A stretch of DNA of 64,000 nt from Diogma glabrata (GCA_963693315.1 OY856186.1:235829135-235893134); one strand, 5' to 3'. Shown: positions 12,401 through 22,801, numbered from the stretch's first letter. Notes: a model not told the origin generated them from the sequence alone. Numbers and translations are program-made.

Positions 12401-15400
12401 CCAAAGAAGTTGAAAATTCAATAAGGAAAATTAAGTTATCAAAAGCTATAGGATCCGATGGGATCTCAGCCATTGTACTCAAACAAATTGGACCACCTAA
12501 ATGATGGGTTAATTGGTGACCTGATGTCTGGCAACATGGCGCTATACAGTTTTTGATCCATTTCTTATGTGTGGCAAGGCCTGAGCAGTTCTTGAGATGA
12601 CACCATTCCTTACAACTGTTACACTGTAAGGATGTAGTGTTTACCCTTAAAATATTTTTACATATTGTACAGTGCCATGTTTTAGTTGATCCAGGGTTTC
12701 TTTCAATACCAGCCATGACGAGGAGAGTTTGAAGCAGTGAGGCCAGTGACAGATGCTTCTTTATCCAAAAAATGGAGCGACGGAGTTGCACCTTTCGTCG
12801 AAATCGTTGTGATGGACCTTGTTTGGAACTGCGTTCCGAGTACTTCTGGGGCGTAGACCCGTCCATCTTGAGATGCTTTAATTCGAATTTTGTGAAGGAC
12901 GGTAGTTGTGCTCTGTGCATTTCGAAAGCTATGTTGGTGTGGAGTGAAATTGCAGGAGCTTTATATCCTAGGTAGCAGTATCGCTTAAATCAGTTTTGCC
13001 TTTGCGACAGATGAGAGGATGGATATCGGCCTGTACGATTTTCCTTCTTCTTCGGGTTTTTCCAGGGTTGAGAAGAGGGCTCATTTTGGCTGTTTTCCAA
13101 ACATTCTAGAGGTTCTAGACTCCTTCTCATGTTTGCTTAGCTTTTTTGTAAACTATGAATTAAATTTCGAGGCGCACTTCCTAGAATTTTCTATAGGAGT
13201 ATCATTGAAGATCATGCAATTATTTTCAGGTTTTCGAGGGTGGGTTAACCCCTTTACAACTTTTCATAGGCTTTTAATGGATTCGAAGTTTGAACTACTC
13301 ACTAGCTCTCACCATTTGTTCCTCTTGTACTCTATTACTAATCTGTTTATTTGCTGGTTTAGGTTTTGGATTCTGAGATTTGTTTTACGGATGTCATCTC
13401 TAAGTACGGCTATGCCAGATGCCTCAGGTGGGAAATTAAGTTTAACATATTGCATTCTACCCGCCGGGATGTAGCACGGTTTTGCCTTGTTAAAAATGTG
13501 AGCGTCGTCAAGTGGTAAAAATAGTTTACTGAATTCATTTTCAGTAAAGTTGGTAAAATTAACCTTCTCGGATATTACTTGGTTGATCGAACGACTTATA
13601 ATCGGCACATGATCTGATCCCAGGGCATGTTCAGTACTCCATTCTGCTATCGGCATGAGCGACATGCTGGCAAGGGAGACATCTGGGGATGAATACGAGT
13701 TGTTACTCTGGTCGGTTGTGGTTCATTAAGGACCCCAAAGTTTGCGCCAATCATTTGATCAGCAATATTTTCGCGTCGTGCATCGATGTTCAGGTGCGAC
13801 TGACATAGATCGTGGTGTGCGTTCACATCTCCGAGTGTAAGACAGTCGTTGTTATAAAATAGATGTTCAATATTTGATACGTATCCTGTATCACAGTTGC
13901 TTACGGGTGGTACATAAATATTGACTAGTGTTATCTCCGTTCCACCGGATTTTATTATAATGCCTAATTGTTCCAAATGTGTATCATTTACTGCTGGTAG
14001 GGTAGTTGTACGGTCGATAACGCTTTTATATATGATAACGGTAAGGCTACCACCTTTGTCCTTGTCTCTATCCAGTTTAATAATTTTATAATCACTAATA
14101 TCACCAATAATATTATCACTAATTTTTGACTTATTATTTAATTTGGTTTCTTGAAGAATTTCACCTGCTGTGCTCCATTGCTTGTGTATATAGGTGTAAG
14201 CACTTTTTAAGGCGACACCAATCTTTAAAACGGTTGCACTGGATGGATGTTGTGTTTGCCCTTAGAATTTGTTTACATACAGCACAGTGCCGCTGTTCGT
14301 CCTGGATTTGTTTCGATGCCGGCCGTTATGAGAAGAGTCTGAAGCAGAGATGCCAGTGACAGCTGCTTCCTTATCCATATTAAAAAACGGAATGGCGGAG
14401 ATTGCTCTTTTCGTCGAAATTGTGATGGTCTCTGGTCGTAATTTCTTTCGAATTCTTCTGGGTGAATAACTGCATGAACCTTTTCAATACTATATCAACA
14501 AAAAACTAGAAAGTATGGCACGAAATTTAATACAGTTTACTGTAACTATAAGTCAAAATGAGAAAGGATTCAAACCAATGTGGAGACATTTTCCAGAACT
14601 TAATGATAACAACTCAATAAATATAATTTTTCGAAAGTAATTGAAAATGAAATCAGAAAAATCAATCCGTCAAAAGTCCAATGAAATGAAATTATCGCAC
14701 GGCAATAGTCAACACATTTTTAAATACTCTCCAAATATCGCATTTTTGTAAAAGTTAGGATCAAACTATAGTGACTCTGAGAGTTTGACTCAAAGTCTTG
14801 CAATCGAAATTAACTTATTTTAACTTATTTTTATACGTTGAATCTTCCAAAATTTCTATCCATTATGAGACATCTCTTTCAATATACATAATTTTTACAA
14901 ATGGATTAGTTTTTGTTGATTTGTAATTTTATCTACGGATGTGACAACCACATGTACATGTACTTCCGTTCCTGCTATTGACATACGAGTTAACTATTTC
15001 TAGAAAAGGTAATATGTGTTGCTGGTGGATGAACTATATTCAGTCAACGGTAACACCCTCAATCTTAGTTATGCAGTACTCCTTGATGGTGCAACGGTTT
15101 TACTTGATTGAAAAAATGAACCATGCAATGACTATATCTGGGATTTAATAACTTAGGAAGGAAGTGCGTCACATGATCAAGGAATATGTGAAGGCCTACA
15201 CCAAAACGCTACATTTCACATGTTCTGTAGAAAATTAGTTGTGAACTTAGATCGGTTCCATTCCAATTACTTAATTATATCGAAAACTCGAAAATTTATC
15301 TATGCTTAAATTAGAATTGTGTTCCCCATTTGTGGAATAGAGCTTGCTTTAGAAATGGTGTAATCAATGTAATGATATAATCAAATTTTCTCAAATTGTG

Positions 15401-18400
15401 TTGTGATATAATTTATTGTTTACGTATTATTTGTTAAAAAAAACAAAAAGCCAAATGTCTCTGCCCGAATAATGGTAAGAGTTGTAAATAAGGATCTTTT
15501 CATAATATAAATTTTGTTACAAATTATTGTCACTCATGAAATAGATTCGAAAAGAATTCACAAATTGGTAGCAGTCGAGGCACTATATCATTTAGAGCTT
15601 ATATCTTTAAAATAATAGTCGTAGAATAATGAATGGAGCACTGGCAGAAAGCGGATGAAGTCTGATTTATTGCAAAAGCAAATTAAATTTTTAAAAATTC
15701 TTATCTTGTGTTGCAGCATAGCCCTAACACCTAACTGACTACTGTTTACTTTTATTTGATTGATTTTTAAATCCCCAAAGATAGTTGTTTTAAGGATTTT
15801 CTAGACATTATCGGGGTGGGACTCATAAAAGTTCCAGATTAAATCTTCGACTGAACAGAGGTAGTCACCTTAAATCAGCCTCAGTCACATTTGACCCACT
15901 ATACAAAAAATATATGGATTTATCAGAGTTCTGATAGTCAGTCGAATAAGATACTTGATACAGAGACTATCATTATGAGGAATGTAATGTTACCGGTCCG
16001 TGAACGCAACAAAATGCTGACGAAAGCGGAAAGAGTACAGAAAATAGAAGAACATATTCATCGGTATTCTATCAATGGGGTCGTTACATTACCCAAAACC
16101 ATAAATTATACCACGCAACCACAAATTATACCACGGTTTATAAATGAGGGTAGAGTTTCTTCCATCGGTAATTTCGATGCGACAATTCATAAAATCGATC
16201 ATAAAATGAGGTGAATCTCAAAAAATTACGTAAATTTTGTTTTGTTTTCTGCAAATTTCTCACAATTTGTTTTTCACTTATTATTTTGTTATTATTTCTT
16301 CATCTTATCATGAAATATTGGCATATGTCATATTTTGTAGTATGATAGGATTTTTTACTTAGTTATGCATTTTAAAATAAAACACAAAAAAATAAAATAA
16401 ACATTTTGATATATATATGGCAGTACAACCGAAAAAAAATAAGTGTGCAAGTGGTAAAGCAAATTTGCGCAATCCACCCGCCCATAAAGCGGCATGTCCA
16501 CGGAATTTGCAGGGACAAAACATATATGAATCAATAAAAAATTTTAAAATACATGTTCAAAACATCTGCGGATTGAACGCTAACCATGACCACGTGCAAC
16601 ATCATCTTGAGCACGACAAACCGAACATTCTATTCCTTACAGAAACACAAGTTTCTGAAAATTTTCTCTTTATAGAATCGCTTAATTCCAAATATAGGCT
16701 CGAATCAGCTTTCAAACTCCATCAAGGCGTATGCGCATTCATTCATGAGAGTGTTGCGTACACGCGCTTTCCAAATTTTGAACTACACGGTGACGGCTTC
16801 AATACAATGGTTTTAAAGATTTGTCTTCCAGAAATGACTTTTTTTACAATAGCTTTATACCGGTCCCCCAACAAACGTAACCCAAACTTTTTTAATATAC
16901 TGACAAAAATTATGGACGAGATTAGAGCAAAGTCCCCTAATTGTGAAGTTATCGTTACCGGTGACTTCAACGTCCACAACAAATCATGGTTGGAATTCTC
17001 CAAATCGACCGACGATGTTGACAATAGTGGAAAACTGGCAGAAATTTTTGCCGCGTCTCAGGGCCTATTCCAAATTGTTAAAAGCCCGACTTTCACTCCC
17101 CGTAATGGCGGTGATAATAGTTTTCTACTAGATCTCTATCTTATCACAATGCCAGATATTACGAGTGTCGATGTTGCGAAAGGTAGTATTGGAAATTCTG
17201 ATCATTATTTAATCTCATCAGTTATCAAAACTGATTTACTTAAAACTACAGCTCCCAAACCCCGTAAAATATTTCACTACTCAAAAATGGATAAGAGTGG
17301 TCTTCAAAATTTTTTCCATGGTTTCCCTTTCGACCGTCATTGTTTTTACACTGACAATGTAAATGTTTCTGCTCAAAACTTTACAGAAACCATCCAATTT
17401 GCTATCAATAAATTTGTCCCTTTCTCCATAGTAAAACCCAAACAAAAATACTTGTATTCGAAAGCTGCCAAAACGGCACTTAGAAACAAACGTAGATCAT
17501 TTAATATTTGGATTCATAACAAAACTCCCACTAATCGATCCCAATATCTAAAGGCCAACAAAATATCTAATCAGATTATCTCAAACGAAAAGTCCGAAAT
17601 TGACAGAGCGAAAGCCTCAAAACTTACGTCTATGTCTGTTTCTGACAAGAGTTTCTACAGTGCCATTAATTCTTTAAATTCTGGTACAAAATTTTCTATT
17701 CCCCCTATTATTGATGGTGATTTAATCGTCAATGATCCCGCAAGAAAAGCTAACTTGTTCGCTGAACGCTTTGCTCTGAACTCCACCGTTTTGGAAACTC
17801 CTAAAGAAATACCCCAAACCCAGTCTTCAGGAGTTAATATGAATGAACTTCACTTCAAACCCAAAATAGTCGCTAAACTTTTAAAGGGGTTAAACATCAA
17901 CAAAGCATCAGGAATGGACAATATTCCACCCATTATTTTAAAAACCTTTTCCAAAGAACTTGCACCAACTTTAACTAAAATATTCTACCAATCCTACAAA
18001 TCTGGTATATTTCCCTCGTGCTGGAAGTTGGCAAATGTCCAGCCCGTCCCCAAAAAGGGACCAAAATCCGATATCTCAAATTATAGGTCAATAGCTTTAC
18101 TATCGGTCCTATCCAAAGTCTATGAGCATTATATTAATACACATATTTCAAAATTTCTGGAAGAAAATCATTTAATATCCGACAGCCAATACGGTTTTCG
18201 AAACAAAAGATCAACTACCGATCTATTAAACTATGTAGCGCATTGTTGGAACAGCATACTTGATAAAGGTGGTGAAACATACGTTATCGCTTTAGACATC
18301 TCCAAGGCATTCGATCGAGTCTGGCATGCCAACTTAATCAACAAGCTCGTTGCGTACGGTTTTCATCCCAATGTTGTGAAGCTGATTCAAAATTTTCTAT

Positions 18401-20474
18401 CCGACCGATACATTTCGGTAACCTTAGACGGATATTCTTCTGAGTCTAAACTAATTAACGCTGGTGTACCCCAAGGCTCAGTATTGTCCCCAACCCTATT
18501 TTTGATTTATATCAACGAATTGTTGAAAATCACCAGCAACCCAATAAATAGTTTTGCAGATGATAGTACTCTGCACAAGTCGTTCGAGCCCCTTCCTTCA
18601 AAAGGTAAAATGCACGAACGAATTAATCCTGCCCGGAGAGACGCTGCCATAAACGTGAACAAAGACCTGAATAAAGTCGCCGACTGGGGTGACCAAAACC
18701 TTGTCAATTTCAACTCCACCAAAACACAGCTGTTGATTGTTTCCAGATTAAAGACCGAGTTCCCCAAAGATATTTTATTTAGTATGTGTGATGAACCAAT
18801 AGGTGAATGTAAAAACATTCGTTTATTGGGTGTCACAGTTTCAAATGACCTACTCTGGAACGATCATGTAATGGCGATAGCAAAAAGCGCGTCTAAAAAA
18901 CTCGGCCTCCTAAATAGATGCAAAAATTTTTTCACTCCATACCAATTGCTCCATGTTTATAAGTCCTATATTCGTCCCTGTATGGAGTACTGCTGTCAAG
19001 TTTGGGGTGCTGCCTCTGTTTCCATCTTGGCCCTCTTGGACTCTGTTCAAAAGCGAGCTATACGAATTGTAGGTGATCGAACTTTGACATCAAAACTTGA
19101 TTCCCTACAACATCGTCGCACTGTTGCTGACCTCGTTGTTTTTTCAAATATCGTCATCAGCAGTGCTCAGATGAAATCAGCGGCATCATGCCTCAAACTT
19201 ATTCTTACCCCCGTTCCACTCGGCAATCGGCTGCCGCAACCAGTGAAACGGTAAAAATCCCGCGCTGTCATACTGGCAGATCGCAGAGAGACTTCTTTGT
19301 CCGAACTGCGTACAAATGGAATAGTTTGCCGGAACACTTAGTCTCAGGTGGCTTCAACCCACAGATGTTTAAAAAAAAGCGTTAATCTACACCTCAGAAC
19401 GCCAGTTGTTGTGGGACCCAGGTCTAGACCTAGGTCTTAAAAGGTATTTATGTGTTGTTGTGACACATATTCTAAACCCTATTACACAACACATTTTATT
19501 AAAAAAAAAAAAATAGAATTATCCATGAAATTATTGACAAATCCTCGAAATGTCACTGATAACCACAACATACCACCCATTTAGATATCGAGAATGTAAT
19601 GAATATGACAAAGAGTGACCTGGATCAACATAGTACGCTACAACAAGCTTAAGATGAACATCGACGACCTGCGATTGACTTTTATTAAACCTGTTAATAC
19701 AAGGATATTTTTCCGCCTGCTTAGTACGTTTTCTAAGCTGATCGAGTAACGGCAAACATATTTTGAAACAAACCAACCACACACGAATTTAAAATCAGTG
19801 ACGCAAGGCTTAAAGACATAAAAAAAAATTTTACCTTTGCAATATAGAATTACAGTTCTTAAATTCCTATTATTGTTAGTATTTATGTTAACGGATATGA
19901 GATTATGATATACATTTTTTTTCCCAAAATAATAATTCATAAAATTTCTACAAAATTTCATAAACTGGTTTTTAAATAGAGTCATTTAAAATCTGTACAT
20001 ACTTTTTTAATTCATAGGCACATTTGGCCATTAAATATCTAGCCTGAGGTGAATGAACTCCTTGTGATTTTAAAAGCCAAAAAGCTTGATGAAATTCACC
20101 AGCTCTAAAATAACAGGTGGATAATAGAAATATACTTTCTTCTGTCCCCACTAAAAAATAAAACCATTAATATTTAGAAAACCATTTTACAACAACAAAA
20201 AATGTGAAATCTTACCTTCCGTAAATAATCTCTCAGCCAAAAATGTTGCATCTTTGTAATTGTAATAATTTAAGCAGTGCCAAATGGCAGACTAAAAAAA
20301 TAAATTACAAAATCGTTCGATTTATAAAAAATATGTCGATAAATAAAAAGCAAAAATCAATTGTCAATTGATGCAAAATCGAAAACGTCAAAAATTTTAT
20401 ATGAATACAATTTTTTCCACTTTTATTAACCAACATAAAAATTTTATTACCTGCACTGGTTCCTGAACAATCAT
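7165..20474 (-). CDS. Cdc27: CDC27 / APC3, anaphase-promoting complex TPR subunit (4 coding exons)
   Basis: CDS is the join, in transcript order, of 20474-20451, 20291-20216, 20150-20003 and 9466-7165 (849 codons; human protein 824). All junctions have GT/AG ends and the phases fit. The protein starts MIVQEPVQSAIWHCLNYY and has N-terminal TPR-type helices to about residue 170, an Asn-rich linker with PTTPSFGVLP and RRSSRLF motifs (about 170-475), a C-terminal TPR superhelix at about 478-795 and an acidic tail. In the family this homodimeric subunit binds the IR tails of CDC20/CDH1 and APC10 and takes part in mitotic cyclin ubiquitination in the nucleus. Intron 3 is 10,536 bp and holds most of the local LINEs. 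NCOA5 starts 539 bp away in the opposite direction. The first ATG (20474) is chosen because it matches the family N-terminus. Confidence 0.95.
9481..10333. other. CDC27 intron 3, featureless part
   Basis: AT-rich intronic sequence in which no coding similarity or paired repeat was recognised. Confidence 0.5.
10334..10829. mobile_element. 496-bp terminal-inverted-repeat element in CDC27 intron 3
   Basis: The left end AGTGTCACCTAAGGAAATAA and the reverse complement of the right end, AGTGTCCCCTAAGGAAATGA, match at 18 of 20 positions. A second inner pair of inverted segments (CAGGATTCCTTAA at about 10361-10373 and its complement at about 10719-10731) gives it a foldback character. No coding capacity; target duplication not resolved. 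Confidence 0.65.
10918..12505 (+). pseudogene. 2A-motif LINE, 5' part (zinc finger, endonuclease, RT start)
   Basis: Near the start, the frame MDGSSPRNTS...LLAVADIEQNPGPT encodes an intact D-x-E-x-N-P-G-P 2A-like motif at 10999-11022. It is followed by a PHD-like cysteine cluster (CKN...CNTCKEWCHLQNCSG) at about 11035-11125, endonuclease-like sequence at about 11250-11900 and the start of a reverse transcriptase (SKAIGSDGISAIVLKQIG) at about 12435-12495. Numerous stops make it a pseudogene. The copy stops abruptly at about 12505, where an oppositely oriented copy begins, so unlike most LINE fossils it lacks its 3' end. Confidence 0.75.
12508..12885 (-). pseudogene. 2A-motif LINE, second copy (zinc-finger N-terminus only)
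   Basis: On the minus strand this copy reads LKMDGSTPQKYSERSSK, LLQTLLVMAGIERNPGSTK and WHCTICKNILRVNTTSLQC-type zinc-finger sequence. The 2A-like motif (12687-12710) has serine in place of the final proline. The 217-codon open frame at 12267-12920 is not one gene: it crosses from RT sequence of the neighbouring copy, through this copy, into antisense of the plus-strand copy. Confidence 0.7.
12886..14490 (-). pseudogene. 2A-motif LINE, third copy (zinc finger, endonuclease, RT block)
   Basis: Reading right to left: LITAGIETNPGRT (2A-like, 14297-14320, final proline lost to arginine), a degraded zinc finger, then endonuclease with ITLVNIYVPPVSNCD and LGDVNAHHDLCQSHL (13647-13976). After that come the linker frame 13309-13665, AEWSTEHALGSDHVPI with the SDH endonuclease motif, and an RT block SYRPISILSSVAKA with QHSFRNAQSTT near 13040-12905. 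Endonuclease would nick the target and RT would copy the element. Frames are broken and the RT is cut off by the adjacent copy. Confidence 0.7.
14491..14977. other. CDC27 intron 3, unassigned sequence
   Basis: No gene or clear repeat recognised; AT-rich. Confidence 0.45.
14978..15255 (+). repeat. Single arm of the foldback element found complete at 43.5-44.05 kb
   Basis: GACATACGAGTTAACTATTT, CAACGGTAACACCCTCAATC and the following CTTAGTTATGCAG...CTCCTTGATG run in the same order as on the reverse strand of 43850-44055. This is a partial, diverged copy. Confidence 0.55.
15975..16214 (+). CDS. Hypothetical 79-codon ORF upstream of the intact LINE
   Basis: From the first ATG the frame reads MRNVMLPVRERNKMLTKAER and on to a stop at 16214; the frame is open further upstream to about 15891 but without an ATG. 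It is rich in charged residues, with no recognised domain. A short internal duplication (AAATTATACCACG twice, at about 16102-16132) is present. It could be a relic of ORF1 of the LINE at 16.4 kb, since it lies directly upstream on the same strand, or chance. No function can be assigned. Confidence 0.25.
   Translation: MRNVMLPVRERNKMLTKAERVQKIEEHIHRYSINGVVTLPKTINYTTQPQIIPRFINEGRVSSIGNFDATIHKIDHKMR
16417..19385 (+). CDS. LINE ORF2 (family 1): AP endonuclease plus reverse transcriptase, nearly intact
   Basis: A 945-codon frame starts at ATG 16417. Endonuclease motifs in order: HVQNICGLN (about 48-56), LTETQ, YRSPN, TGDFNVHN (about 181-188) and NSDHY (about 260). Reverse transcriptase motifs: NYRSIALLSVLSKVYE, ALDISKAFDRVWH, GVPQGSVLSPTLFLIYINEL, the catalytic FADD (about 713-716) and LLGVTVS. 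The conserved C-terminal region (YIRPCMEYCCQVWG, LDSLQHRRTVADL) follows. Compared with the copy at 24.4 kb, one A is missing at about 19146, so the frame is shifted: the open frame ends at 19254 and the true C-terminus (RCHTGRSQRDFFVRTAYKWN) continues in another frame to a stop at 19385. It nicks target DNA and copies its RNA into it. Jockey-like clade by motif pattern; antisense to CDC27. Confidence 0.88.
16417..19513 (+). mobile_element. Family-1 jockey-like LINE, near full length, poly(A) tail
   Basis: The ORF is followed by a short 3' UTR ending ATTACACAACACATTTTATT and a 13-A tail (19501-19513). The same UTR and tail occur at 24994, at 41197 (minus) and, as a fragment, at 38793 (minus). 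The true 5' end lies upstream of the ATG and was not fixed; no convincing target duplication of TAGAATTATCC was found upstream. Confidence 0.85.
19514..20002. other. CDC27 intron 3, 5' end
   Basis: Intronic; no coding similarity on either strand. The intron's GT donor is at 20002-20001 (minus). Confidence 0.6.
20003..20150 (-). CDS. Cdc27: CDC27 coding exon 3
   Basis: 148 nt; acceptor AG at 20152-20151, donor GTATGT from 20002. It encodes (V)GTEESIFLLSTCYFRAGEF, then HQAFWLLKSQGVHSPQARYL and MAKCAYELKK, matching the CDC27 N-terminal TPR region. It ends two bases into a lysine codon completed 10.5 kb away. Confidence 0.9.
20216..20291 (-). CDS. Cdc27: CDC27 coding exon 2
   Basis: 76 nt; acceptor AG at 20293-20292, donor GTAAG from 20215. 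It encodes SAIWHCLNYYNYKDATFLAE and RLFTE, the first helices of the family. Flanked by introns of 159 and 65 bp. Confidence 0.9.
20451..20474 (-). CDS. Cdc27: CDC27 coding exon 1 (24-nt coding part)
   Basis: ATG followed by IVQEPVQ, then GTAATA donor at 20450. The family N-terminus has the same EPVQ-AIW order, which identifies this tiny exon. Confidence 0.88.
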
Positions 20475-21013
20475 TTTAATTGTTTTTCTATTACTTCAAA
20501 CTATATTTAATCAACATTATTTGCATTACCAACGTTATTATAAATAAAACATTAAATGAATTTGTAGATTTGAATAGTAATTTTTATTTTTTACTTTTCA
20601 AATAAACGAAAATAAAATTGATAGTTGTAGATGCAGACAGATGCCATTTACTAGAACGTTATTCTTTGATTATTCGTTGTTTTTTTTATAGTAGAAAGTG
20701 ACATCTAGATTTTCAATTTGAAAACTAAATTCAAACATCGATTTTTGACATGTTGCTATAAATCTTTATTTTTGTATATAATCAAAGACATACGTTCGAA
20801 ATTTGATTGTGTCAAGAAATAAAAGTGTATGCTCATTTTAATTTTGTTGTGTTGATTTTAATTATTATAAACAAAAATTATGAATTACATCTAATTATTA
20901 TAAACTTCTTAATTGTGGATAATTGAATTTGATATAATAATTTTTTACTACGCGACTTATCAAAACAAATTGGTTGCTTCGACTATAAAACCAAAATAAA
21001 CTTAAAAACAACA
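20475..21013. promoter_or_regulatory. Bidirectional promoter interval of CDC27 and NCOA5-like gene
   Basis: The two start codons diverge across 539 bp of AT-rich DNA with no gene between them. The interval must hold both 5' UTRs and both promoters. A TATAAAA at 20984-20990 lies only 24 nt from the NCOA5 ATG, too close to act as a normal TATA box for it. No other core element was identified with confidence. Confidence 0.65.
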
Positions 21014-22530
21014 ATGGACGTCCTTCGTGATCCCGCTACAGCAAATTCTCGTATTTATATAGGCAACCTACCAGATAATTGCCGTACTGAAGTTCTTGAT
21101 CGTTTTTCAAAATTTGGCAACATAAAAGGAATTGTATTAAATCGTGGATTTGGATTTATTCAATATGAACGTCCGGAAATGGCATCAGAAGCAATACAAA
21201 ACGAAGATGGAAATAACATGTCTGGAAGAAGAATTATTGTACGAAATGCAATGCAAAATAATGAAAAAGGTGGTGGAAATAACATGGAATCTGGTGGAGG
21301 TAATCGTGGACGCAATCGAAATAATTGGATGAATAACAATCGAGGAGGTGGAAATGGCGGTGGTGGTGGTGGTGGGGAAAAAAATTTAAATCAAGGAAAT
21401 CTTCCTTGGAATGAACGAGATCGTTCACCATTAGACAACAGAGACAGAGGTGGTGTTAATACAAACAAAAGTAAGATCGATAAATATTTTTATTATTGTT
21501 TTTTATATAAAAAGAATTTATTCTTGTAGATCGTGAGGAATGGCCACCTCAGCGTGATAATTTTAACAATTTTGGAAATCCAAATGCAAAAAATTTCGAT
21601 CAATTCAACAATCCTGGTGGGAGTAACAGTGGTGGTTCTGAATTTAGAGAGAATTTCAATCAACAGTCAGAACAAAATGATTGTGAAATTATTGTTGTTT
21701 CACGAACATTAACGTAAGTACTTGAAAATGGTTAAAGAATTTAGTCTAAAAAGTTTTTTGAAATTGTTTTATATAGAGAATACGCAGAAATGATCGAATC
21801 GCACCTTAAAAGGAGAGGGTTATCTGTCGATTTACTGTTTCCAAATGACGACGTTCCGATTGGAAAAGTGTTAGCAAATATATCGTCACGTGGAACATTG
21901 TATGCTATTCTTGTTACACCACAAAATGAAGAACATAGAAGTATCACAGTAAATATACTTTATGGTACTCCTGCTGAGCATCGCAATATGCCCGTTGAGG
22001 ATGCGTTAAATTTTATTGTGGGGAATTTTCAACAGAAACTGAAGTGCGATCAAGCCGGTGTGCTACCTCCACCAGCAGTTCCACTAAATACAGCTGCACC
22101 AGGTGTCCCAGCTTTAAGTGAACGCCATCCGGACTCGATACAAATTCTCATAAATCTTCTTGCGAATAATCGTTCTCTAACTGTATTACAATACGATCGT
22201 GTAATACAATATTTGACAGAAAGACGAGAACTTCAAACAAAAGTTGAAATTGGTGAAGAAGATGTTCGAATCAAACCGATTAAAATTGATGAAGAAGCAG
22301 AGTTACAAAAGAAAATATTAAGTATCTTGAATAAACCATCGATTGTAGCCATGCCTGAACCCACTCCGGTAATACAGCCTTTGATGGCAAAATCACATCA
22401 ATCAAATTCACACTCCTCAGGTAATTCTGGTTCATCAAATTTACTGCACGATCCGAAAGTTCAAAAAGCATTGGATTCTCTACTTTCCGGAAACCTTTTA
22501 TCTAACCTTGGATCAAATTACAATTATTAA
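21014..22530 (+). CDS. NCOA5: NCOA5-like protein (RRM plus anticodon-binding-fold domain), 3 exons
   Basis: CDS is the join of 21014-21470, 21530-21713 and 21777-22530 (464 codons); introns are 59 and 63 bp with GTAAG donors. An N-terminal RRM has RNP2 IYIGNL (14-19) and RNP1 RGFGFIQY (44-51). It is followed by an Arg/Gly/Asn-rich stretch (about 85-205), then a domain at about 205-290 (EYAEMIESHLKRRGLSVDLL, EEHRSITVNILYGTPAEHRN), which has the form of the NCOA5 region with a tRNA-synthetase anticodon-binding fold. Two LxxLL motifs are visible: LINLL (338-342) and LDSLL (446-450). In mammals NCOA5 binds nuclear receptors independently of AF2 and modulates transcription; RNA binding is inferred from the RRM. 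It lacks a signal peptide or membrane segment and is probably nuclear. Confidence 0.88.
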
Positions 22531-22541
22531 AATTTTAATGA

Positions 22542-22567
22542 AATAAATATGTAATTTACTGAATAAA
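22542..22567 (+). promoter_or_regulatory. NCOA5-like polyadenylation signals
   Basis: AATAAA occurs at 22542-22547 and again at 22562-22567, 12 and 32 nt after the stop codon. Confidence 0.65.
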
Positions 22568-22741
22568 AACACATTTAAAGTCATTTTCTTGAATTTTAAA
22601 TCTCTAAAAACCAGTGTTTTATTTTAGTTTGGCATGGTAGATGAAAAGAAACAAAACAGTATCTCCGGATGGTGCTGATATTTGTAATGGTAATGTGGAT
22701 TGAATATGCTGCGACTTTTAAGATAATAGCATTAAATTCGA

Positions 22742-22801
22742 TGTTGAGTGGTAGAGTGGTAAAATAACAGGAGAAAACCGGTTTCGATTCACATCCAGGT
22801 C
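22742..22801 (+). repeat. Possible tRNA-derived (SINE-like) fragment
   Basis: TGGTAGAGTGG resembles a pol III A box and GGTTTCGATTCACATCC, about 35 nt further on, resembles a B box with a two-base disruption. The cloverleaf does not close, so this is not called a tRNA gene. Confidence 0.25.

Noticed and set aside
12267..12920. A 217-codon minus-strand ORF looking like a zinc-finger protein
   Set aside because: It is a chimera across three LINE pieces; the zinc finger is real but the frame crosses two junctions.
20984..20990. TATAAAA as TATA box of the NCOA5-like gene
   Set aside because: Only 24 nt before the start codon, which would leave essentially no 5' UTR.
22742..22801. tRNA gene
   Set aside because: Acceptor, D and anticodon stems cannot be formed.
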